Positions 40,835 to 55,700 of a stretch of 64,000 nucleotides of DNA are shown here, one piece after another; the stretch's first letter is position 1; every line of letters begins with the position of its first letter. Under the pieces are notes generated by a model that ran no database searches, was not told the DNA's origin, and was given only the letters and a program-made list of their open reading frames with translations. Position numbers and translations under genes: made by a program. Source of the stretch: Bathymodiolus brooksi (Eukaryota; Mollusca; Bivalvia; Mytilida; Modiolidae); NCBI GenBank assembly GCA_963680875.1, contig OY804585.1, positions 41,895,414-41,959,413 on the forward strand. Direction: 5' to 3'.

Positions 40835-43800
40835 TAAACCTGTTGTATTATATAGTATCTGTGATAGAAAAACTAGATAATAGATAAACTTGTTCTATTA
40901 TATATTGTTGTATTGTATAGTATCTGTGATAGATAAACTAAATAATAGATAAACCTGTTGTTGTATTATATATTATCTGTGATAGATAAACTAGATAATA
41001 GATAAACTTGTTATATTATATATTGTTGTATTGTATAGTATCCGTGATAGGTAAACTAGATAATAGATAAACCTGTTGTATTATATAGTATCTGTGATAG
41101 ATAAACTGAATAATAGATAAACTTGTTGTATTATATAGTATCTGTGATAGATAAACTAGATAATAGATAAACTTGTTGTATTATATAGTATCTGTGATAG
41201 CTAGACTAGATAATAGATAAACCTGTTATATTATATAGTATCTGTGATAGATAAACTAGATAATAGATAAACTTGTTGTATTATATATTATCTGTGATAG
41301 ATAAACTAGATAATAGATAAACCTGTTGTATTATATAGTATCTGTGATAGATAAACTGAATAATAGATAAACCTGTTGTATTATATAGTATCTGTGATAG
41401 ATAAACTGAATAATAGATAAACTTGTTGTATTATATAGTATCTGTGATAGATAAACTAGATAATAGATAAACTTGTTGTATTATATAGTATCTGTGATAG
41501 ATAAACTAGATAATAGATAAACTTGTTATATTATATATTGTTGTATTGTATAGTATCCGTGATAGGTAAACTAGATAATAGATAAACATGTTGTATTATA
41601 TAGTATCTGTGATAGATAAACTGAATAATAGATAAACTTGTTGTATTATATAGTATCTGTGATAGATAAACTAGATAATAGATAAACTTGTTGTATTATA
41701 TAGTATCTGTGATAGCTAGACTAGATAATAGATAAAGTTGTTGTATTATATAGTATCTGTGATAGATAAACTAGATAGTAGATAAACTTGTTGTATTATA
41801 TATTATCTGTGATAGATAAACTAGATAATAGATAACCTTGTTATATTATATATTGTTGTATTGTATAGTATCCGTGATAGATAATCTGAATAATAGATAA
41901 ACTTGTTGTATTATATAGTATCTGTGATAGATAAACTAGATAATAGATAAACTTGTTGTATTATATAGTATCTGTGATAGATAAACTTGTCATATTATGT
42001 ATTGTTGTATTGTATAGTATCTGTGATAGATAAACTAGATAATATATAAACTTGTGGTATTATATAGTATCTGTGATAGATAAACTAGATAATAGATAAA
42101 CTTGTTGTATTATATAGTATATGTGATAGATAAACTAGATAATAGATAAAGTTGTTGTATTGTATAGTATCTGTGATAGATAAACTAGATAATAGATAAA
42201 CCTGCTGTATCATATAGTATCTGTGATAGATAAACTAGATAATAGATAAACTTGTTGTATTATATAGTATCTGTGATAGATAAACTAAATAATAGATAAA
42301 CTTGTTGTACTATATAGTATCTGTGATAGATAAACTAGATAATAGATAAACTTGTTGTATTATATAGTATCTGTGATAGATAAACTAGATAATAGATAAA
42401 CTTGTTGTACTATATAGTATCTGTGATAGATAAACTACATAATAGATAATCTTGTTGTATTATATAGTATCTGTGATAGATAAACTAGATAATAGATAAA
42501 CTTGTTGTATTACATAGTATCTGTGATAGATAAACTAGATAATAGATAAACCTGTTATATTGTATAGTATCTGTGATAGATAAACTAGATACTAGATAAA
42601 GTTGTTGCATTGTATAGTATCTGTGATAGATAAACTAGATAATATATAAACTTGTTGTATTATATAGTATCTGTGATAGATAAACTAGATAATAGATAAA
42701 CTTGTTATATTATATAGTATCTGTTATAGATAAACTAGATAATAGATAAACTTGTTCTATTATATATTGTTGTATTGTATAGTATCTGTGATAGATAAAC
42801 TAAATAATAGATAAACCTGTTGTATTATATAGTATCTGTGATAGATAAACTAGATAATTGATAAACTTGTTCTATTATATATTGTTGTATTGTATAGTAT
42901 CTGTGATAGATAAACTAAATAATAGATAAACCTGTTGTATTATATAGTATCTGTTACAGATAAACTAGATAATAGATAAACTTGTTCTATTATATATTGT
43001 TGTATTGTATAGTATCTGTGATAGATAAACTAAATAATAGATAAACCTGTTGTATTATATAGTATCTGTGATAGATAAACTAGATAATAGATAAACTTGT
43101 TCTATTATATATTGTTGTATTGTATAGTATCTGTGATAGATAAACTAAATAATAGATAAACCTGTTGTATTATATAGTATCTGTGATAGATAAACTAGAT
43201 AATAGATAAACTTGTTGTATTATATAGTATCTGTGATAGATAAACTAGATAATATATAAACTTGTTATATTATATATTGTTGTATTGTATAGTATCCGTG
43301 ATAGGTAAACTAGATAATAGATAAACCTGTTGTATTATATAGTATCTGTGATAGATAAACTGAATAATAGATAAACCTGTTGTATCATATAGTATCTGTG
43401 ATAGATAAACTAGATAATAGATAAACTTGTTGTATTATATAGTATCTGTGATAGCTAGACTAGATAATAGATAAACTTGTTATATTATATATTGTTGTAT
43501 TGTATAGTATCCATGATAGGTAAACTAGATAATAGATAAACCTGTTGTATTATATAGTATCTGTGATAGATAAACTAGATAATAAATAAACTTGTTGTAT
43601 TATATAGTATCTGTGATAGCTAGACTAGATAATAGATAAACCTGTTATATTATATAGTATCTGTGATAGATAAACTAGATAATAGATAAACTTGTTGTAT
43701 TATATAGTATCTGTGATATATAAACTAAATAATAGATAAACTTGTTGTACTATATAGTATCTGTGATAGATAAACTAGATAATAGATAAACTTGTTGTAT

Positions 43801-43983
43801 TATATAGTATCTGTGATAGATAAATTAGATAATAGAAAAACTTTTTGTATTATATAGTATCTGTGATAGATAAACTAGATAATATATAAACTTGTTATAT
43901 TATATATTGTTGTATTGTATAGTATCCGTGATAGGTAAACTAGTTAATAGATAAACCTGTTGTATTATATAGTATCTGTGATA
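40835..43983 (+). repeat. 3.1-kb higher-order unit, copy 1
   Basis: Pairs with 43,984-47,151. The offset is 3,117 up to about 42,470 and 3,167 after it, because the right copy has one more 50-bp plain monomer. Markers: gatagaaaaac (40,861/43,978), gatagtag (41,774/44,891), gtggtatt (42,051/45,168), gatact (42,588/45,755) and tagttaatag (43,941/47,108). One 3,117-bp period is 59 monomers (46x50, 11x65, 49, 53). This copy has its own changes, including gttacag (42,954), ccatgatagg (43,511), aataaataaac (43,581) and ctttttg (43,841). Confidence 0.86.
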
Positions 43984-46900
43984 GAAAAACTAGATAATAG
44001 ATAAACTTGTTCTATTATATATTGTTGTATTGTATAGTATCTGTGATAGATAAACTAAATAATAGATAAACCTGTTGTTGTATTATATATTATCTGTGAT
44101 AGATAAACTAGATAATAGATAAACTTGTTATATTATATATTGTTGTATTGTATAGTATCCGTGATAGGTAAACTAGATAATAGATAAACCTGTTGTATTA
44201 TATAGTATCTGTGATAGATAAACTGAATAATAGATAAACTTGTTGTATTATATAGTATCTGTGATAGATAAACTAGATAATAGATAAACTTGTTGTATTA
44301 TATAGTATCTGTGATAGCTAGACTAGATAATAGATAAACCTGTTATATTATATAGTATCTGTGATAGATAAACTAGATAATAGATAAACTTGTTGTATTA
44401 TATATTATCTGTGATAGATAAACTAGATAATAGATAAACCTGTTGTATTATATAGTATCTGTGATAGATAAACTGAATAATAGATAAACCTGTTGTATTA
44501 TATAGTATCTGTGATAGATAAACTGAATAATAGATAAACTTGTTGTATTATATAGTATCTGTGATAGATAAACTAGATAATAGATAAACTTGTTGTATTA
44601 TATAGTATCTGTGATAGATAAACTAGATAATAGATAAACTTGTTATATTATATATTGTTGTATTGTATAGTATCCGTGATAGGTAAACTAGATAATAGAT
44701 AAACATGTTGTATTATATAGTATCTGTGATAGATAAACTGAATAATAGATAAACTTGTTGTATTATATAGTATCTGTGATAGATAAACTAGATAATAGAT
44801 AAACTTGTTGTATTATATAGTATCTGTGATAGCTAGACTAGATAATAGATAAAGTTGTTGTATTATATAGTATCTGTGATAGATAAACTAGATAGTAGAT
44901 AAACTTGTTGTATTATATATTATCTGTGATAGATAAACTAGATAATAGATAACCTTGTTATATTATATATTGTTGTATTGTATAGTATCCGTGATAGATA
45001 ATCTGAATAATAGATAAACTTGTTGTATTATATAGTATCTGTGATAGATAAACTAGATAATAGATAAACTTGTTGTATTATATAGTATCTGTGATAGATA
45101 AACTTGTCATATTATGTATTGTTGTATTGTATAGTATCTGTGATAGATAAACTAGATAATATATAAACTTGTGGTATTATATAGTATCTGTGATAGATAA
45201 ACTAGATAATAGATAAACTTGTTGTATTATATAGTATATGTGATAGATAAACTAGATAATAGATAAAGTTGTTGTATTGTATAGTATCTGTGATAGATAA
45301 ACTAGATAATAGATAAACCTGCTGTATCATATAGTATCTGTGATAGATAAACTAGATAATAGATAAACTTGTTGTATTATATAGTATCTGTGATAGATAA
45401 ACTAAATAATAGATAAACTTGTTGTACTATATAGTATCTGTGATAGATAAACTAGATAATAGATAAACTTGTTGTATTATATAGTATCTGTGATAGATAA
45501 ACTAGATAATAGATAAACTTGTTGTACTATATAGTATCTGTGATAGATAAACTACATAATAGATAATCTTGTTGTATTATATAGTATCTGTGATAGATAA
45601 ACTAGATAATAGATAAACTTGTTGTATTATATAGTATCTGTGATAGATAAACTAGATAATAGATAAACTTGTTGTATTACATAGTATCTGTGATAGATAA
45701 ACTAGATAATAGATAAACCTGTTATATTGTATAGTATCTGTGATAGATAAACTAGATACTAGATAAAGTTGTTGCATTGTATAGTATCTGTGATAGATAA
45801 ACTAGATAATATATAAACTTGTTGTATTATATAGTATCTGTGATAGATAAACTAGATAATAGATAAACTTGTTATATTATATAGTATCTGTTATAGATAA
45901 ACTAGATAATAGATAAACTTGTTCTATTATATATTGTTGTATTGTATAGTATCTGTGATAGATAAACTAAATAATAGATAAACCTGTTGTATTATATAGT
46001 ATCTGTGATAGATAAACTAGATAATTGATAAACTTGTTCTATTATATATTGTTGTATTGTATAGTATCTGTGATAGATAAACTAAATAATAGATAAACCT
46101 GTTGTATTATATAGTATCTGTTATAGATAAACTAGATAATAGATAAACTTGTTCTATTATATATTGTTGTATTGTATAGTATCTGTGATAGATAAACTAA
46201 ATAATAGATAAACCTGTTGTATTATATAGTATCTGTGATAGATAAACTAGATAATAGATAAACTTGTTCTATTATATATTGTTGTATTGTATAGTATCTG
46301 TGATAGATAAACTAAATAATAGATAAACCTGTTGTATTATATAGTATCTGTGATAGATAAACTAGATAATAGATAAACTTGTTGTATTATATAGTATCTG
46401 TGATAGATAAACTAGATAATATATAAACTTGTTATATTATATATTGTTGTATTGTATAGTATCCGTGATAGGTAAACTAGATAATAGATAAACCTGTTGT
46501 ATTATATAGTATCTGTGATAGATAAACTGAATAATAGATAAACCTGTTGTATTATATAGTATCTGTGATAGATAAACTAGATAATAGATAAACTTGTTGT
46601 ATTATATAGTATCTGTGATAGCTAGACTAGATAATAGATAAACTTGTTATATTATATATTGTTGTATTGTATAGTATCCGTGATAGGTAAACTAGATAAT
46701 AGATAAACCTGTTGTATTATATAGTATCTGTGATAGATAAACTGAATAATAGATAAACTTGTTGTATTATATAGTATCTGTGATAGCTAGACTAGATAAT
46801 AGATAAACCTGTTATATTATATAGTATCTGTGATAGATAAACTAGATAATAGATAAACTTGTTGTATTATATAGTATCTGTGATATATAAACTAAATAAT

Positions 46901-47151
46901 AGATAAACTTGTTGTACTATATAGTATCTGTGATAGATAAACTAGATAATAGATAAACTTGTTGTATTATATAGTATCTGTGATAGATAAATTAGATAAT
47001 AGAAAAACTTGTTGTATTATATAGTATCTGTGATAGATAAACTAGATAATATATAAACTTGTTATATTATATATTGTTGTATTGTATAGTATCCGTGATA
47101 GGTAAACTAGTTAATAGATAAACCTGTTGTATTATATAGTATCTGTGATAG
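43984..47151 (+). repeat. 3.1-kb higher-order unit, copy 2
   Basis: Partner of the previous unit with one extra plain monomer near 45,605. Its first part is copied again at about 50,500 (offset 6,520), with descendants near 55,300 and 59,610, so this arrangement founds the right-hand third of the window. Confidence 0.85.
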
Positions 47152-47929
47152 ATAAACTGAATAATAGATAAACTTGTTGTATTATATAGTATCTGTGATA
47201 GATAAACTAGATAATAGATAAACTTGTTGTATTATATAGTATCTGTGATAGCTAGACTAGATAATAGATAAACTTGTTATATTATATATTGTTGTATTGT
47301 ATAGTATCCGTGATAGGTAAACTAGATAATAGATAAACCTGTTGTATTATATAGTATCTGTGATAGATAAACTGAATAATAGATAAACCTGTTGTATTAT
47401 ATAGTATCTGTGATAGATAAACTGAATAATAGATAAACTTGTTGTATTATATAGTATCTGTGATAGATAAACTAGATAATAGATAAACTTGTTGTATTAT
47501 ATAGTATCTGTGATAGTTAGACTAGATAATAGATAAACTTGTTATATTATATATTGTTGTATTGTATAGTATCCGTGATAGGTAAACTAGATAATAGATA
47601 AACCTGTTGTATTATATAGTATCTGTGATAGATAAACTGAATAATAGATAAACTTGTTGTATTATATAGTATCTGTAATAGATAAACTAGATAATAGATA
47701 AACTTGTTGTATTATATAGTATCTGTGATAGCTAGACTAGATAATAGATAAACCTGTTATATTATATAGTATCTGTGATAGATAAACTAGATAATAGATA
47801 AACTTGTTATATTATATATTGTTGTATTGTATAGTATCCGTGATAGGTAAACTAGATAATAGATAAACATGTTGTATTATATAGTATCTGTGATAGATAA
47901 ACTGAATAATAGATAAACTTGTTGTATTA
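47152..47929 (+). repeat. Linking block of L65 cassettes
   Basis: Left-block-style cassettes: L65, cctg, tgaat with cctg, tgaat, gttagac-end (about 47,515), repeated, then an aaacatg monomer (about 47,868). Spacing between 65-mers is 265-315 bp as in 1-3,200. Confidence 0.7.
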
Positions 47930-50900
47930 TATAGTATCTGTGATAGATAAACTAGATAATAGATAAAGTTGTTGCATTGTATAGTATCTGTGATAGATAA
48001 ACTAGATAATATATAAACTTGTTGTATTATATAGTATCTGTGATAGATAAACTAGATAATAGATAAACTTGTTATATTATATAGTATCTGTTATAGATAA
48101 ACTAGATAATAGATAAACTTGTTCTATTATATATTGTTGTATTGTATAGTATCTGTGATAGATAAACTAAATAATAGATAAACCTGTTGTATTATATAGT
48201 ATCTGTGATAGATAAACTAGATAATAGATAAACTTGTTGTATTATATAGTATATGTGATAGATAAACTTGTCATATTATGTATTGTTGTATTGTATAGTA
48301 TCTGTGATAGATAAACTAGATAATATATAAACTCGTTTTATTATATAGTATCTGTGATAGATAAACTAGATAATAGATAAACTTGTTGTATTATATAGTA
48401 TCTGTGATAGATAAACTAGATAATAGATAAAGTTGTTGCATTGTATAGTATCTGTGATAGATAAACTAGATAATATATAAACTTGTTGTATTATATAGTA
48501 TCTGTGATAGATAAACTAGATAATAGATAAACTTGTTATATTATATAGTATCTGTTATAGATAAACTAGATAATAGATAAACTTGTTCTATTATATATTG
48601 TTGTATTGTATAGTATCTGTGATAGATAAACTAAATAATAGATAAACCTGTTGTATTATATAGTATCTGTGATAGATAAACTAGATAATAGATAAACTTG
48701 TTGTATTATATAGTATATGTGATAGATAAACTTGTCATATTATGTATTGTTGTATTGTATAGTATCTGTGATAGATAAACTAGATAATATATAAACTCGT
48801 TTTATTATATAGTATCTGTGATAGATAAACTAGATAATAGATAAACTTGTTGTATTATATAGTATATGTGATAGATAAACTAGATAATAGATAAAGTTGT
48901 TGTATTGTATAGTATCTGTGATAGATAAACTAGATAATAGATAAACCTGCTGTATCATATAGTATCTGTGATAGATAAACTAGATAATAGATAAACTTGT
49001 TGTATTATATAGTATCTGTGATAGATAAACTAGATAATAGATAAACTTGTTGTACTATATAGTATCTGTGATAGATAAACTAGATAATAGATAATCTTGT
49101 TGTATTATATAGTATCTGTGATAGATAAACTAGATAATAGATAAACTTGTTGTATTATATAGTATCTGTGATAGATAAACTAGATAATAGATAAACTTGT
49201 TGTATTACATAGTATCTGTGATAGATAAACTAGATAATAGATAAACTTGTTGTATTATATAGTATCTGTGATAGCTAGACTAGATAATAGATAAAATTGT
49301 TGTATTATATAGTATCTGTGATAGATATACTAGATAATAGATAAACTTGTTGTATTATATATTATCTGTGATAGATAAACTAGATAATAGATAACCTTGT
49401 TATATTATATATTGTTGTATTGCATAGTATCCGTGATAGGTAAACTAGATAATAGATAAACCTGTTGTATTATATAGTATCTGTGATAGATAAACTGAAT
49501 AATAGATAAACTTGTTGTATTATATAGTATCTGTGATAGATAAACTAGATAATAGATAAACTTGTTGTATTATATAGTATCTGTGATAGATAAACTAGAT
49601 AATAGATAAACTTGTTGTATTATATAGTATCTGTGATAGATAAACTAGATAACAGATAAACTTGTTGTATTACATAGTATCTGTGATAGATAAACTAGAT
49701 AATAGATAAACTTGTTGTATTATATAGTATCTGTGATAGCTAGACTAGATAATAGATAAAATTGTTGTATTATATAGTATCTGTGATAGATATACTAGAT
49801 AATAGATAAACTTGTTGTATTATATATTATCTGTGATAGATAAACTAGATAATAGATAACCTTGTTATATTATATATTGTTGTATTGCATAGTATCCGTG
49901 ATAGGTAAACTAGATAATAGATAAACCTGTTGTATTATATAGTATCTGTGATAGATAAACTGAATAATAGATAAACTTGTTGTATTATATAGTATCTGTG
50001 ATAGATAAACTAGATAATAGATAAACTTGTTGTATTATATAGTATCTGTGATAGATAAACTAGATAATAGATAAACTTGTTGTATTATATAGTATCTGTG
50101 ATAGATAAACTAGATAATAGATAAACTTGTTGTACTATATAGTATCTGTGATAGATAAACTACATAATAGATAATCTTGTTGTATTATATAGTATCTGTG
50201 ATAGATAAACTAGATAATAGATAAACTTGTTGTATTATATAGTATCTGTGATAGATAAACTAGATAATAGATAAACTTGTTGTATTACATAGTATCTGTG
50301 ATAGATAAACTAGATAATAGATAAACCTGTTATATTGTATAGTATCTGTGATAGATAAACTAGATAATAGATAAAGTTGTTGCATTGTATAGTATCTGTG
50401 ATAGATAAACTAGATAATATATAAACTTGTTATATTATATAGTATCTGTTATAGATAAACTAGATAATAGATAAACCTGTTGTATTATATAGTATCTGTG
50501 ATAGAAAAACTAGATAATAGATAAACTTGTTCTATTATATATTGTTGTATTGTATAGTATCTGTGATAGATAAACTAAATAATAGATAAACCTGTTGTTG
50601 TATTATATATTATCTGTGATAGATAAACTAGATAATAGATAAACTTGTTATATTATATATTGTTGTATTGTATAGTATCCGTGATAGGTAAACTAGATAA
50701 TAGATAAACCTGTTGTATTATATAGTATCTGTGATAGATAAACTGAATAATAGATAAACTTGTTGTATTATATAGTATCTGTGATAGATAAACTAGATAA
50801 TAGATAAACTTGTTGTATTATATAGTATCTGTGATAGCTAGACTAGATAATAGATAAACCTGTTATATTATATAGTATCTGTGATAGATAAACTAGATAA

Positions 50901-52585
50901 TAGATAAACTTGTTGTATTATATATTATCTGTGATAGATAAACTAGATAATAGATAAACCTGTTGTATTATATAGTATCTGTGATAGATAAACTGAATAA
51001 TAGATAAACCTGTTGTATTATATAGTATCTGTGATAGATAAACTGAATAATAGATAAACTTGTTGTATTATATAGTATCTGTGATAGATAAACTAGATAA
51101 TAGATAAACTTGTTGTATTATATAGTATCTGTGATAGATAAACTAGATAATAGATAAACTTGTTATATTATATATTGTTGTATTGTATAGTATCCGTGAT
51201 AGGTAAACTAGATAATAGATAAACATGTTGTATTATATAGTATCTGTGATAGATAAACTGAATAATAGATAAACTTGTTGTATTATATAGTATCTGTGAT
51301 AGATAAACTAGATAATAGATAAACTTGTTGTATTATATAGTATCTGTGATAGCTAGACTAGATAATAGATAAAGTTGTTGTATTATATAGTATCTGTGAT
51401 AGATAAACTAGATAGTAGATAAACTTGTTGTATTATATATTATCTGTGATAGATAAACTAGATAATAGATAACCTTGTTATATTATATATTGTTGTATTG
51501 TATAGTATCCGTGATAGATAATCTGAATAATAGATAAACTTGTTGTATTATATAGTATCTGTGATAGATAAACTAGATAATAGATAAACTTGTTGTATTA
51601 TATAGTATCTGTGATAGATAAACTTGTCATATTATGTATTGTTGTATTGTATAGTATCTGTGATAGATAAACTAGATAATATATAAACTTGTGGTATTAT
51701 ATAGTATCTGTGATAGATAAACTAGATAATAGATAAACTTGTTGTATTATATAGTATATGTGATAGATAAACTAGATAATAGATAAAGTTGTTGTATTGT
51801 ATAGTATCTGTGATAGATAAACTAGATAATAGATAAACCTGCTGTATCATATAGTATCTGTGATAGATAAACTAGATAATAGATAAACTTGTTGTATTAT
51901 ATAGTATCTGTGATAGATAAACTAAATAATAGATAAACTTGTTGTACTATATAGTATCTGTGATAGATAAACTAGATAATAGATAAACTTGTTGTATTAT
52001 ATAGTATCTGTGATAGATAAACTAGATAATAGATAAATTTGTTGTACTATATAGTATATGTGATAGATAAACTACATAATAGATAATCTTGTTGTATTAT
52101 ATAGTATCTGTGATAGATAAACTAGATAATAGATAAACTTGTTGTATTATATAGTATCTGTGATAGATAAACTAGATAATAGATAAACTTGTTGTATTAC
52201 ATAGTATCTGTGATAGATAAACTAGATAATAGATAAACCTGTTATATTGTATAGTATCTGTGATAGATAAACTAGATACTAGATAAAGTTGTTGCATTGT
52301 ATAGTATCTGTGATAGATAAACTAGATAATATATAAACTTGTTGTATTATATAGTATCTGTGATAGATAAACTAGATAATAGATAAACTTGTTATATTAT
52401 ATAGTATCTGTTATAGATAAACTAGATAATAGATAAACTTGTTCTATTATATATTGTTGTATTGTATAGTATCTGTGATAGATAAACTAAATAATAGATA
52501 AACCTGTTGTATTATATAGTATCTGTGATAGATAAACTAGATAATTGATAAACTTGTTCTATTATATATTGTTGTATTGTATAGT
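47930..52585 (+). repeat. 4.65-kb segmental duplication, copy 1
   Basis: Matches 52,780-57,385. The offset is 4,850 up to about 50,330 and 4,800 beyond it, because copy 2 lacks one cctgttatattg monomer. Markers: tgcatagtatcc (49,421/54,271 and 49,886/54,736), aaagttgttgcattg (50,371/55,171), gatagtag (51,411/56,211) and agataaattt (52,031/56,831). Identity stops near 52,586, where copy 1 has ccgtg and copy 2 has ctgtg. Confidence 0.87.
47938..48865 (+). repeat. 464-bp tandem duplication
   Basis: Two copies, about 47,938-48,401 and 48,402-48,865. actcgtttta occurs at 48,331 and 48,795. Each is 464 bp = 7x50+65+49. The whole pair is carried into the larger duplication at about 52,788-53,715, so it arose first. 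Confidence 0.86.
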
Positions 52586-52779
52586 ATCCGTGATAGGTAA
52601 ACTAGATAATAGATAAACCTGTTGTATTATATAGTATCTGTGATAGATAAACTGAATAATAGATAAACTTGTTGTATTATATAGTATCTGTAATAGATAA
52701 ACTAGATAATAGATAAACTTGTTGTATTATATAGTATCTGTGATAGCTAGACTAGATAATAGATAAACCTGTTATATTG
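52586..52779 (+). repeat. Link between the 4.65-kb copies
   Basis: A short run from an L65 end through cctg, tgaat, a ctgtaatag plain monomer and a gctagac end. It lies between the two duplicated segments and resembles cassettes near 47,630. Confidence 0.7.
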
Positions 52780-55700
52780 TATAGTATCTGTGATAGATAA
52801 ACTAGATACTAGATAAAGTTGTTGCATTGTATAGTATCTGTGATAGATAAACTAGATAATATATAAACTTGTTGTATTATATAGTATCTGTGATAGATAA
52901 ACTAGATAATAGATAAACTTGTTATATTATATAGTATCTGTTATAGATAAACTAGATAATAGATAAACTTGTTCTATTATATATTGTTGTATTGTATAGT
53001 ATCTGTGATAGATAAACTAAATAATAGATAAACCTGTTGTATTATATAGTATCTGTGATAGATAAACTAGATAATAGATAAACTTGTTGTATTATATAGT
53101 ATATGTGATAGATAAACTTGTCATATTATGTATTGTTGTATTGTATAGTATCTGTGATAGATAAACTAGATAATATATAAACTCGTTTTATTATATAGTA
53201 TCTGTGATAGATAAACTAGATAATAGATAAACTTGTTGTATTATATAGTATCTGTGATAGATAAACTAGATAATAGATAAAGTTGTTGCATTGTATAGTA
53301 TCTGTGATAGATAAACTAGATAATATATAAACTTGTTGTATTATATAGTATCTGTGATAGATAAACTAGATAATAGATAAACTTGTTATATTATATAGTA
53401 TCTGTTATAGATAAACTAGATAATAGATAAACTTGTTCTATTATATATTGTTGTATTGTATAGTATCTGTGATAGATAAACTAAATAATAGATAAACCTG
53501 TTGTATTATATAGTATCTGTGATAGATAAACTAGATAATAGATAAACTTGTTGTATTATATAGTATATGTGATAGATAAACTTGTCATATTATGTATTGT
53601 TGTATTGTATAGTATCTGTGATAGATAAACTAGATAATATATAAACTCGTTTTATTATATAGTATCTGTGATAGATAAACTAGATAATAGATAAACTTGT
53701 TGTATTATATAGTATATGTGATAGATAAACTAGATAATAGATAAAGTTGTTGTATTGTATAGTATCTGTGATAGATAAACTAGATAATAGATAAACCTGC
53801 TGTATCATATAGTATCTGTGATAGATAAACTAGATAATAGATAAACTTGTTGTATTATATAGTATCTGTGATAGATAAACTAGATAATAGATAAACTTGT
53901 TGTACTATATAGTATCTGTGATAGATAAACTAGATAATAGATAATCTTGTTGTATTATATAGTATCTGTGATAGATAAACTAGATAATAGATAAACTTGT
54001 TGTATTATATAGTATCTGTGATAGATAAACTAGATAATAGATAAACTTGTTGTATTACATAGTATCTGTGATAGATAAACTAGATAATAGATAAACTTGT
54101 TGTATTATATAGTATCTGTGATAGCTAGACTAGATAATAGATAAAATTGTTGTATTATATAGTATCTGTGATAGATATACTAGATAATAGATAAACTTGT
54201 TGTATTATATATTATCTGTGATAGATAAACTAGATAATAGATAACCTTGTTATATTATATATTGTTGTATTGCATAGTATCCGTGATAGGTAAACTAGAT
54301 AATAGATAAACCTGTTGTATTATATAGTATCTGTGATAGATAAACTGAATAATAGATAAACTTGTTGTATTATATAGTATCTGTGATAGATAAACTAGAT
54401 AATAGATAAACTTGTTGTATTATATAGTATCTGTGATAGATAAACTAGATAATAGATAAACTTGTTGTATTATATAGTATCTGTGATAGATAAACTAGAT
54501 AATAGATAAACTTGTTGTATTACATAGTATCTGTGATAGATAAACTAGATAATAGATAAACTTGTTGTATTATATAGTATCTGTGATAGCTAGACTAGAT
54601 AATAGATAAAATTGTTGTATTATATAGTATCTGTGATAGATATACTAGATAATAGATAAACTTGTTGTATTATATATTATCTGTGATAGATAAACTAGAT
54701 AATAGATAACCTTGTTATATTATATATTGTTGTATTGCATAGTATCCGTGATAGGTAAACTAGATAATAGATAAACCTGTTGTATTATATAGTATCTGTG
54801 ATAGATAAACTGAATAATAGATAAACTTGTTGTATTATATAGTATCTGTGATAGATAAACTAGATAATAGATAAACTTGTTGTATTATATAGTATCTGTG
54901 ATAGATAAACTAGATAATAGATAAACTTGTTGTATTATATAGTATCTGTGATAGATAAACTAGATAATAGATAAACTTGTTGTACTATATAGTATCTGTG
55001 ATAGATAAACTACATAATAGATAATCTTGTTGTATTATATAGTATCTGTGATAGATAAACTAGATAATAGATAAACTTGTTGTATTATATAGTATCTGTG
55101 ATAGATAAACTAGATAATAGATAAACTTGTTGTATTACATAGTATCTGTGATAGATAAACTAGATAATAGATAAAGTTGTTGCATTGTATAGTATCTGTG
55201 ATAGATAAACTAGATAATATATAAACTTGTTATATTATATAGTATCTGTTATAGATAAACTAGATAATAGATAAACCTGTTGTATTATATAGTATCTGTG
55301 ATAGAAAAACTAGATAATAGATAAACTTGTTCTATTATATATTGTTGTATTGTATAGTATCTGTGATAGATAAACTAAATAATAGATAAACCTGTTGTTG
55401 TATTATATATTATCTGTGATAGATAAACTAGATAATAGATAAACTTGTTATATTATATATTGTTGTATTGTATAGTATCCGTGATAGGTAAACTAGATAA
55501 TAGATAAACCTGTTGTATTATATAGTATCTGTGATAGATAAACTGAATAATAGATAAACTTGTTGTATTATATAGTATCTGTGATAGATAAACTAGATAA
55601 TAGATAAACTTGTTGTATTATATAGTATCTGTGATAGCTAGACTAGATAATAGATAAACCTGTTATATTATATAGTATCTGTGATAGATAAACTAGATAA

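Noticed and set aside
41871..41895. Fused monomer as a recombination junction with foreign DNA
   Set aside because: gataatctgaat is explained by loss of one 50-bp monomer plus one substitution within the array. No foreign sequence is present.
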